10,030 nt of DNA. It comes from Phycisphaeraceae bacterium. GTDB lineage: Bacteria; Planctomycetota; Phycisphaerae; Phycisphaerales; Phycisphaeraceae. Below are positions 1-6,115 of this stretch, in pieces; position 1 is the first letter of the stretch; each line of letters begins with the position of its first letter. The translations under genes and the position numbers were made by a program. Below the pieces are notes generated by a model, which saw only the letters and a program-made list of their open reading frames with translations, made no database searches and was not told the DNA's origin. The stretch lies in NCBI GenBank assembly GCA_020850375.1, contig JADZET010000290.1, forward strand, positions 1 to 10,030, given 5' to 3'.

Positions 1-216
1 GGGACTTGTCCGGGGCCGGGGAGTTTTAGGCGGGGCGTAGGCGTGAGGCGAGGGTGAGATGAAAAAAGCGGATGAATGAGGAAGAGGCGTGGGTGTGAGG
101 TTCACTCGCGGCCTGGGGTGTGAAGGATGCGAAAAAGAAAACTGGCGGAGGTCTGAAGGGGTGGTCGATGAGGCGGAAGTCCGATAAAGTGGCGTCGGTC
201 GGGGAGGGCGGGGCGA

Positions 217-236
217 CTGATCGTATCACCGATCAG
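217..236. repeat. Perfect 7-bp inverted repeat, possible operator or RNA stem
   Basis: CTGATCG at 217-223 and CGATCAG at 230-236 are exact reverse complements separated by the 6 bases TATCAC. The arm and spacer size fit either a dimeric regulator site or a short RNA hairpin. No U tract follows, so it is not an intrinsic terminator. Its role is unknown. Confidence 0.45.
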
Positions 237-374
237 CAAGCAGGGGGCGAGACAAACGTTGTGCACCGGCGGGGGCCATGGCATCGTCTCTCGGCACGAG
301 CAAGCGGAGAGCGGGGCCAGCGTCGGTAGAGCACGAGGGGGAGAGCGCACGACCGATGAGGGGTGACGAGGGTG

Positions 375-418
375 ACGTCTGGGCGAAAGCCCTGTGACGT
401 GTGTGGCGGTGGCGCCGT
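375..418 (+). promoter_or_regulatory. Candidate structured leader: GNRA-capped hairpin plus adjacent stem
   Basis: ACGTC (375-379) pairs with GACGT (396-400). Inside it, GGGC (381-384) pairs with GCCC (389-392) around a GAAA tetraloop (385-388), leaving a 1x3 internal loop. A second stem follows directly: GGCG (405-408) pairs with CGCC (413-416) across GTGG, and two G-U pairs extend it to 403-418. CGTC at 416-419 could instead pair with GACG at 396-399, which would disrupt the first helix, so the two forms are mutually exclusive. The element lies about 140-185 bases before the ATG at 559. It could be part of a structured 5' leader. I do not recognise a known riboswitch class, and no transcription start can be seen. 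Confidence 0.3.
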
Positions 419-558
419 CTGGGGAGAGTGCATGCGTGCGGGGTAGGGGGGCAAAGGCGTTGTTAGACGCGGGATTGAATCATACGTTTGGGGCTAAGGC
501 ACCGTGCGTCCCGGCTGGGCCGGGGTGCGGGACGAGCATTACGAGCGAGTGACAGATT

Positions 559-3500
559 ATGAAGACCAACGGCAAGTCGTGGGTTTGGGCGTGGGCGATG
601 CTGTCGATGGCGGCGCTGGGCGTGGCCCAGGGTCGCGTGTGGGCGGAGCCGGCGCCGGGGCCGGTGGTGGAAGAGCCCGCGGAGGATGTTCCCGCGACGC
701 AGCCGACGGATGACGGTTCGTCGGCGACGCAGCCTTCGGAGTCGGAGGAGGAGCCGCTGACGCGCGGCGACTTCAACCTCGACGGCCGGCTGGGCCAGGC
801 GGACGTGCCGCTGATGGTCGAGGCGTTGTCGAACCCGGCGCAGTACAGCCTGCTGGTGGGGCGTGAGATCTCGGCGGCGCAGATGCTGGAGCTGGGGGAC
901 TTCAACGAGGACGAGGTGTTCGACGCCAAGGACGTGGACCCGTTCTGGCAGGCGTTGGTGGAGGCGGAGCGCGAGGCGACGGGTGACGCGAGCGAGGACG
1001 CGGCGGCGTTGTCGGTTGAGAGCTCGCCGCAGAGCAGCGAGGTGTCGGCGCAGACGGAGACGGTTTCGGGTGATGGGGGCTCGTCGGGTTCGTCCGGCGG
1101 TGGGGACGGCGGGGAGGGCCAGGCGTCGGGTCAGGAGGGGGGAGCGCAGGGAGATCAGGCGGGCGAGGAGTCGCCGGCGGCGTCCAAGGCGCCGAAGCTG
1201 GCGGGGTTCACGAACGCACAGGGGCAGCAGCCGGGCGTGCACACGAGCCCGGGGTCGGGCGGCTCGGGCGGCGGCTCGGGCGGTGGGACGTTCGGTGGCG
1301 GCGGTTCCGGTGGCGGCGGCGGCGGCAGCGGCGGCGGGACGGCCACGGGGGGCGCCTCGGGTGGGACGTCGGGCGGCTCGACGGAGACCGGGGGGGGCAC
1401 GAGCACGTCGACGGGTACGGTCGGCGGTGAGACGTCGGGCGGTGGCGCCACGGGCGGTGAGGTGGAGCCGGAGCCGGAGCCTGAGGTTGAGCCTGAGGTT
1501 GAGCCGGAGCCTGAGGTTGAGCCTGAGGCTGAGCCGGAGCCTGAGCTGACGGCGGCGATGTCGGTGGTGCCGACGGGGACGATGAGCTTCGGGTCGATCG
1601 AGGCGGGCAAGAGCAAGAGCCTGCAGGTGACGGTGCTCAGCAGCGGGACGGCGGAGCTTCGGGTGACGAACATGACGGGTTCGGGTTCGGGTTTTGGCGC
1701 GACGGGCCAGCCGGGGTCGGCCACGGGTGGGACGGGGACGTGGGCGCTGTCGCCGGGCGAGAGTCGGTCGTTCACGGTGACGTTCGAGCCGGCGTCGGCC
1801 GGGACGTACACGGGGACGGTGTCGGTCGTGTCGAGCGCGGGGTCGGCGACGATCCAGCTGACGGGCACGGCGACGGCGGCGCCGGCGCCGATGCTGTCGC
1901 TGGGGAGCGGGGCGTTGGAGTTCGGGGAGGTGTACCTGAGCGAGAGTCTCGATCGGTCGCTGACGATCCGCAACGCGGGCGATGCGCCGCTGCTGGTGAC
2001 GGGTGTGACGGGCCTGCGGCAGGGATATTCCCTGGCGAGCGCGTCGTTCTCGAGCGGTGATCCGCTGGTGATCGCGGCGGGGGGGAGCGAGACGGTGGTG
2101 ATCCGTTTCGCGCCGGTGCTGGCGGGGGAGGCGGAGTTGACGGCGACGGTGCTGAGCAACGCGGGCAGCGGGAGCGTGCGTCTCGAGGGCGAGGGCTCGC
2201 CGCGGCCGGCGCCGAAGCTGGCGTTGTCGCTGCAGGGCGGTGGCGATCGTCTGGACTTCGGCAGCGCGCTGCTGAACGGGGCGCCGTCGCGAGAGGTGGT
2301 GCTCAAGAACGAGGGGACGGCGGAGCTGCTGGTGAGCGAGGCGTCGGTGACGGGGACGGGATTCAGCGCCAACGTGGTCAACGGCTCGGGCGCGGGGGAC
2401 GACTGGGCGATCGGGGCGGGGAAGTCGCGTTCGATGCGGGTGATTTTCTCGCCGACCGAGGCGTTGTCGTACACGGGCAGGCTGACGATCAAGAGCAATG
2501 ATCCGGATCGTGCGAGCGTGACGATGGACCTGCTGGGCAGGGGCCAGTCGCCGCAGACGCCGGAGATCGTGGTGGAGCAGGACGGGCGCGGCGGGGATCT
2601 GTCGGTGCTGAGCCTGAGCCCGGTGGAGATCGGGCAGACGGCGACGGCGGAGGTGACGATCCGCAACACGGGTCGCGCGCCGCTGGAGGTGTCGCAGGTG
2701 GCGGTGGAGGGGACAGGCTTCAGCGTGGCGGGGACGACGTCGGGGTCGATCCCGATGGGCGGCGACGCGTCGCTGACGGTGGTGTTCCGTCCGACGCTGT
2801 CGGGGACGGTCGGGGGCTCGCTGCGGATCGTGAGCAACGCGTCGAACAACACGAGCTATCACGTGGCGCTGACGGGGACGGGCCTGAGCCTGGACACGGG
2901 CGGCGACACGGGCGGTGACGAGGGGGGCGACAGCGGTGGCGGGAGCGGCGGGGGCGGGTCATCGGGCGGGGACACGTCGGGCGGCGGTACGTCCGGCGGC
3001 GGGAGCAGTGGTGGCGGGACGTCGGGCGGTGGGACCAGCGGGGGGGGCACCTCCGGCGGGAGCTCGGGCGGCGACACGTCCGGGGGTGACGACGGGACGA
3101 CGAACCCCAACGCGCTGACGATGGGGATCAACCTCAACTCGGTGAACTACTACAACCGAGAGATCGTGTTCGTGGACGTGTTCAAGTGGTCGAAGCGTTG
3201 GAACGCGGCGATCGTGAAGTACGGGGACTCGATTCAGCCGGACCTGGAGGTGATCGACGGCTGGCCGCGGCTCAAGCCCAACCAGGCGGCCGAGACGCTG
3301 CTGTGCCGCGAGCTCGACGCGCACTACCCGGGCGGGACGTACGTGTGCACGTTCGAGGGTCGGGGGGAGCTGCGATTCAGCTACGACGCGAAGGCGTACC
3401 GGAAGATCAACTCGAACCGCTACGAGGTGGACGTGACGCCGGGCGGGGCGGGGATCCTGTTGCAGGTGATCGCGAGCGACTCGGCGGACCCGGTTCGGAA

Positions 3501-4533
3501 CATCAAGGTGTGGATGCCGGGGACGGAGAACGCGGCGTCGCCGTTCTATCGGCCGTTCGTGGACGGGCTGGCGTCGTTCAAGATCCTGCGGTTCATGGAC
3601 TGGGGGGGTACGAACGGGAGCACGCAGGTGAACTGGTCGGACCGTACGCTGGCGAGCCGGCCGTCGCAGGACACGAACAACGGCGTGGCGTACGAGTACA
3701 TGATCGAGCTGAGCAACGAGACGGGCAAGGACCCGTGGGTGTGCATCCCGCACATGGCCAGTGACGACTACGTTCGTCAGATGGCGACGCTGTTCCGTGA
3801 CACGCTGGACCCGAGCCTGACGATCTACCTGGAGTACTCGAACGAGGTGTGGAACGCGGTGTTCGCGCAGTACCACTACGTCCAGGAGATGCCGAACTCG
3901 GGCAAGGAAGATCAGGCGATCATCATGCGGCGCCTGTTCGGGATCTGGATGGAGGTGTTCGCGGGCCAGGAGAGTCGGGTGGTGCGTGTGGTGGCGGGGC
4001 AGCACTACAACCCGTGGGTGTGCGAGGAGCTGCTCAAGCGGATGAACGGCGAGTTCGACGCGATCTCGATCGGGGCGTACTTCAACCCGATGAGCGAGGT
4101 GGCGGCGACGTACACGACCTCGACGCCGGTGTCGAAGATTCTGGACGACTGCGAGTCGGAGCTGCTCGGGCGCGGGATCGAGAACCTGGGCAAGCACAAG
4201 AAGATGGTTGACGACTACAGCGCGGCGCTGGGCCGGAAGATCCTGTTCCTGGTCTACGAGGGCGGTCAGCACCTGACGACGAGCGGTTGGCAGAGGGACT
4301 ACGGGGCGGCGTACGCCGACGCGCAGGTGGACCCGCGGATGTACACGATCTACATGGAGCTGCTCAAGGGTTTCAAGGACCTGGGCGGGGACGCGTTCGT
4401 GGCGTTCAACTACATCAGCAAGCGGACTCCGAACTGGGGTTCGTGGGGCCACCTGGAGTACGTGGGTCAGCCGATCAGCGAGGCGCCGAAGTACCAGGCG
4501 CTGATCGACGCGGCGAACGGGAACTGGCCGTAA
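559..4533 (+). CDS. Secreted dockerin/HYDIN-type Ig-like/glycoside hydrolase-like multidomain protein
   Basis: A 1324-residue exported protein. Residues 1-29 form a signal peptide with a VWA cleavage site after A29. A dockerin-like pair of calcium loops follows (GDFNLDG at 70-76 and GDFNEDE at 113-119), then Ser/Gly linkers and a Glu/Pro tract (303-329). Four Ig-like repeats of about 110 residues lie near 331-441, 442-551, 552-667 and 668-778. They show the FG, NxG and F.P pattern of choice-of-anchor-D/HYDIN domains. A Gly/Ser/Thr linker (about 779-850) leads to a C-terminal module of about 474 residues. That module has RFMDW (1011-1015), YSNEVWN around E1096 and VYEGGQ around E1234, which suggests a retaining clan-A-like glycoside hydrolase with two catalytic Glu. 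Activity and substrate are not established; it could be a binding protein. The ATG at 559 is the first start after an in-frame TGA at 550; its Shine-Dalgarno is weak (GAG at 547-549). No C-terminal anchor or PEP-CTERM signal is seen. Its position upstream of polysaccharide export genes suggests a role on the extracellular matrix. Confidence 0.88.
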   Translation: MKTNGKSWVWAWAMLSMAALGVAQGRVWAEPAPGPVVEEPAEDVPATQPTDDGSSATQPSESEEEPLTRGDFNLDGRLGQADVPLMVEALSNPAQYSLLVGREISAAQMLELGDFNEDEVFDAKDVDPFWQALVEAEREATGDASEDAAALSVESSPQSSEVSAQTETVSGDGGSSGSSGGGDGGEGQASGQEGGAQGDQAGEESPAASKAPKLAGFTNAQGQQPGVHTSPGSGGSGGGSGGGTFGGGGSGGGGGGSGGGTATGGASGGTSGGSTETGGGTSTSTGTVGGETSGGGATGGEVEPEPEPEVEPEVEPEPEVEPEAEPEPELTAAMSVVPTGTMSFGSIEAGKSKSLQVTVLSSGTAELRVTNMTGSGSGFGATGQPGSATGGTGTWALSPGESRSFTVTFEPASAGTYTGTVSVVSSAGSATIQLTGTATAAPAPMLSLGSGALEFGEVYLSESLDRSLTIRNAGDAPLLVTGVTGLRQGYSLASASFSSGDPLVIAAGGSETVVIRFAPVLAGEAELTATVLSNAGSGSVRLEGEGSPRPAPKLALSLQGGGDRLDFGSALLNGAPSREVVLKNEGTAELLVSEASVTGTGFSANVVNGSGAGDDWAIGAGKSRSMRVIFSPTEALSYTGRLTIKSNDPDRASVTMDLLGRGQSPQTPEIVVEQDGRGGDLSVLSLSPVEIGQTATAEVTIRNTGRAPLEVSQVAVEGTGFSVAGTTSGSIPMGGDASLTVVFRPTLSGTVGGSLRIVSNASNNTSYHVALTGTGLSLDTGGDTGGDEGGDSGGGSGGGGSSGGDTSGGGTSGGGSSGGGTSGGGTSGGGTSGGSSGGDTSGGDDGTTNPNALTMGINLNSVNYYNREIVFVDVFKWSKRWNAAIVKYGDSIQPDLEVIDGWPRLKPNQAAETLLCRELDAHYPGGTYVCTFEGRGELRFSYDAKAYRKINSNRYEVDVTPGGAGILLQVIASDSADPVRNIKVWMPGTENAASPFYRPFVDGLASFKILRFMDWGGTNGSTQVNWSDRTLASRPSQDTNNGVAYEYMIELSNETGKDPWVCIPHMASDDYVRQMATLFRDTLDPSLTIYLEYSNEVWNAVFAQYHYVQEMPNSGKEDQAIIMRRLFGIWMEVFAGQESRVVRVVAGQHYNPWVCEELLKRMNGEFDAISIGAYFNPMSEVAATYTTSTPVSKILDDCESELLGRGIENLGKHKKMVDDYSAALGRKILFLVYEGGQHLTTSGWQRDYGAAYADAQVDPRMYTIYMELLKGFKDLGGDAFVAFNYISKRTPNWGSWGHLEYVGQPISEAPKYQALIDAANGNWP
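1258..1342 (+). repeat. Glycine-rich low-complexity coding tract
   Basis: Simple GGC/GGT/TCG/AGC codons encode short Gly-Gly-Ser units, with glycine runs of up to six residues, inside the first linker of the secreted protein. It reads as a flexible spacer between the dockerin-like part and the Ig-like domains. A related tract, richer in Thr, continues to about 1458 and contains a G8 run at 1390-1397. Confidence 0.8.
1465..1545 (+). repeat. Glu-Pro coding repeat
   Basis: GAGCCG, GAGCCT and GAGGTT hexamers are repeated in tandem and encode an alternating Glu-Pro/Glu-Val tract at residues 303-329. The unit GAGCCGGAGCCTGAGGTT occurs twice. Such tracts are usually extended, acidic spacers; here it separates the Gly/Thr linker from the first Ig-like domain. 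The copy number probably varies between strains. Confidence 0.85.
2974..3090 (+). repeat. 15-bp coding minisatellite (Thr-Ser-Gly-Gly-Gly)
   Basis: Eight consecutive units, seven of 15 bases and one of 12, encode TSGGG or close variants (SSGGG, TSGGS, SGGD, TSGGD). They start at 2974, 2989, 3004, 3019, 3034, 3049, 3064 and 3076. The tract forms the linker just before the hydrolase-like module. It includes a G8 run at 3040-3047. Unit length is a multiple of three, so gain or loss of a unit keeps the frame. Confidence 0.85.
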
Positions 4534-4681
4534 GCGGTCGCGGCGTCGGAGGGGGGCGTGCGGGCGATGGGCTCGCAAGGCCCCCGGCGGGATGGGCCGA
4601 TATCATGGTTAACGGTTTACGTGCCGGGACGCCCCGGCGGCGGGCAGGCGCAAGGTCGGCCCGGCGATCCGCGGGGCGTGC

Positions 4682-4691
4682 GTACGCGTAC
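4682..4691. repeat. 10-bp palindrome upstream of the flippase gene
   Basis: GTACGCGTAC is an exact palindrome ending 17 bases before the GTG start at 4709. It could be a regulator binding site, but its symmetry does not extend to the flanking bases and there is no second copy nearby. Confidence 0.3.
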
Positions 4692-4699
4692 CGTGCCAT

Positions 4700-4704
4700 G
4701 AGGT
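4700..4704 (+). promoter_or_regulatory. Shine-Dalgarno supporting the GTG start of the flippase
   Basis: GAGGT ends 4 bases before the GTG at 4709. No other in-frame start has a comparable site, so this decides the start. The spacing is slightly short but workable. Confidence 0.55.
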
Positions 4705-4708
4705 CCTG

Positions 4709-6115
4709 GTGAGTCAACCCCTTACAGAAGCGGCGGTGGGTCAGGAGGCGGCGGACGGGACGACCCCGACGCCGGCGATCGGCGGTGGTGCGCGGTCGCT
4801 GCGGGCGATGGCGGTGCGGGGGTCGGTCTGGACGATGGCGGGGTTCGGTCTGAGCCAGGTGATCCGCCTGGGCGGGAGCATGGTGACGACGCGGCTGCTG
4901 TACCCCGAGGCGTTCGGTCTGATGGCGCTGGTGGGGCTGTTGATGCAGGGATTGGTGATGTTCTCGGACGTGGGGGTGGGGTCGTGCCTGGTGCGGAGCG
5001 ACCGGGGGGACGACGAGCGTTTTCTGAACACGGCGTGGACGATCCAGGTGATGCGAGGGCTGGTGCTGTGGGCGGCGGCGGTGGCGTTGACGTGGCCGAT
5101 GGCGTGGTTCTATGAGGAGCCCGCACTGCTGACGCTGGTGCCGATCGCGAGCCTGACGGCGGTGATCTCGGGTTTCGAGCCGACGAAGATCCACGGTTGC
5201 CGGCGGCACCTTCGGCTGGGGAAGCTCACGGCGGTGGACCTGGCGACGCAGGTCATCAGCGTGGTGGTGATGATCGGGTGGGCGTGGCTTTACCCGACGG
5301 TGTGGGCGCTGGTGGGGGGGACGCTGCTCTCGGGCGCGGCGCGGGTGGTGATGGCGATGGTGGCGCTCGACGGGCCGCGGAACTGGTTCGGGTGGGACCG
5401 TGAGTCGCGGATCGAGCTGCTGGACTTCGGGAAGTGGATCTTCTTCAGCAGCGCGGCGTTCTTCATCGGGACGCAGATGGACCGTCTGCTGTTGGGCAAG
5501 ACGGTGGGGCCGGGGATGCTGGGGGTTTACAGCCTGGCGGTGATGATGTCGGCGTTGTTCGTGGACCTGAACCGCCGGCTGGCGAGGAACGTGGTGTACT
5601 CGGCGGTGTCGCGGATCTTCCGTCAGCAGCCGCACCGTCTGGGGGAGGTTTACGCGCGGGCGTCGGGGGTGATGGGGCTGATGTTCCTGCCGGCGTTGGG
5701 GATGATGATGACGTCGGGGGCGTGGTCGATCTGGCTGCTGTACGACCCGCGTTACGCGGAGGCGGGTTGGATCTTCGAGCTGCTGTGCTTTGGGGCGGCG
5801 ATGCGTTGCATGCTCGAGCCGATGGAGCAGTGCCTGGTGGCGGTGGGTGTGCCGCGGTACTCGCTGGGTCAGAATTTGCTGAGGCTGGGATGGGTGGGGG
5901 TGGGGGTGCCGGTGGGTTGGATCGTGGGGGGGACGATCGGGGTGGTGTGGGCGGTGGCGACGTGCGAGTTTCCGACGATGGTGCTGTTCTACTGGGGGAT
6001 GGCGAGGCGGGGGATGCTCAGCGGATGGCATGAGGCGAGGAGCTGGTCGATGGTGCTGGGCGGGGCGGCGGCGGGGTGCGGGGTGTATTGGGTTCTGAGC
6101 GGGGTGATGCGATGA
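4709..6115 (+). CDS. Wzx-like polysaccharide flippase (MATE/PST superfamily)
   Basis: A 468-residue polytopic inner-membrane protein of the polysaccharide transporter (Wzx/PST) type. Such proteins flip lipid-linked oligosaccharide repeat units from the cytoplasmic to the outer face of the membrane. A hydrophilic N-terminal tail of about 35 residues precedes many hydrophobic segments; twelve or more would fit the family. The beginning carries the family pattern of a first helix followed by TTRLLYPEAFGLMAL (about residues 60-74) and a DVGVGSCLVRS stretch (about 89-99). The middle has FIGTQMDRLLLGK, the usual site of a charged residue in the second half. Length is normal for the family. The start is GTG with GAGGT upstream. 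Its stop overlaps the next gene by 4 bases. Substrate cannot be told from sequence. A Wzx role is favoured over a drug-efflux MATE by the neighbouring glycosyltransferases and polymerase. Confidence 0.88.
   Translation: MSQPLTEAAVGQEAADGTTPTPAIGGGARSLRAMAVRGSVWTMAGFGLSQVIRLGGSMVTTRLLYPEAFGLMALVGLLMQGLVMFSDVGVGSCLVRSDRGDDERFLNTAWTIQVMRGLVLWAAAVALTWPMAWFYEEPALLTLVPIASLTAVISGFEPTKIHGCRRHLRLGKLTAVDLATQVISVVVMIGWAWLYPTVWALVGGTLLSGAARVVMAMVALDGPRNWFGWDRESRIELLDFGKWIFFSSAAFFIGTQMDRLLLGKTVGPGMLGVYSLAVMMSALFVDLNRRLARNVVYSAVSRIFRQQPHRLGEVYARASGVMGLMFLPALGMMMTSGAWSIWLLYDPRYAEAGWIFELLCFGAAMRCMLEPMEQCLVAVGVPRYSLGQNLLRLGWVGVGVPVGWIVGGTIGVVWAVATCEFPTMVLFYWGMARRGMLSGWHEARSWSMVLGGAAAGCGVYWVLSGVMR
5887..5906 (+). 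other. G-quadruplex motif in the coding strand of the flippase
   Basis: Four G tracts of 3, 3, 5 and 5 bases are separated by loops AT, T and T. Very short loops predict a stable quadruplex in the mRNA or the non-template strand. The motif lies about 210 bases before the gene's end. It may simply follow from Gly/Trp/Val codons in a G-rich genome. Confidence 0.5.

Larger units (their letters stand above)
1..558. other. Gene-free upstream region with several inverted repeats
   Basis: I see no convincing gene here. Short open frames exist on both strands, but they are Arg/Pro/Ser-rich, have no recognisable domain and no good ribosome binding site. The + strand is purine-rich with short A runs near 62-67 and 131-140. 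It contains the inverted repeats listed separately (217-236, 375-400, 403-418), plus weaker ones: CTCG-GCA-CGAG at 290-300 and GCGT-TGTTAG-ACGC at 457-470. An in-frame TGA at 550-552 closes the frame upstream of the next gene. I found no convincing sigma70-type promoter; GATAAA at 183-188 and TTGTTA at 460-465 lack good partner boxes. The stretch is likely the promoter and 5' leader region of the large secreted-protein gene. Confidence 0.6.
4534..4708. other. Intergenic gap before the export operon
   Basis: This gap separates the secreted-protein gene from the flippase. It contains a perfect 6-bp GC hairpin, GCCGGG-ACGC-CCCGGC at 4623-4638, with no T run after it, so it is not a canonical intrinsic terminator. 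A 10-base palindrome, GTACGCGTAC, lies at 4682-4691. Its least GC-rich stretch is around 4600-4621. I cannot identify a clear -35/-10 pair. A 35-codon open frame (4605-4712) ends in a GTGA overlap with the flippase start, but it uses codons rare in the neighbours and is probably chance. Confidence 0.5.

Noticed and set aside
375..470. Cyclic-di-GMP (GEMM-type) riboswitch
   Set aside because: A GAAA-capped stem and a GCAAAGG string at 451-457 are suggestive, but they are in the wrong order and spacing, and the rest of the GEMM consensus is absent.
852..859. Chi-like GCTGGTGG sites
   Set aside because: This octamer arises readily from Leu-Val and similar codons in this G-rich strand; E. coli Chi is not expected to apply here.
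463..2862. 799-codon minus-strand open frame, and a second 565-codon minus-strand frame at 1155-2852
   Set aside because: Both are antisense to the secreted-protein gene, extremely biased in composition (Arg/His/Leu, or Pro/Ser), and match no fold. The + strand frame has a signal peptide, dockerin-like loops and repeats. G-ending codons leave antisense frames open by chance.
4475..4533. PEP-CTERM or LPXTG sorting signal at the end of the secreted protein
   Set aside because: The C-terminus ends in NGNWP with no hydrophobic helix and no basic tail.
4623..4638. Intrinsic terminator after the secreted-protein gene
   Set aside because: The GC stem is perfect but only 6 bp, and no T run follows it; it lies 90 bases after the stop codon. 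Kept only as a hairpin.
2959..6031. Long minus-strand frames at 2959-4578 and 4475-6031
   Set aside because: Arg/His/Pro-rich shadows of the hydrolase-like module and the flippase, with no recognisable motif.
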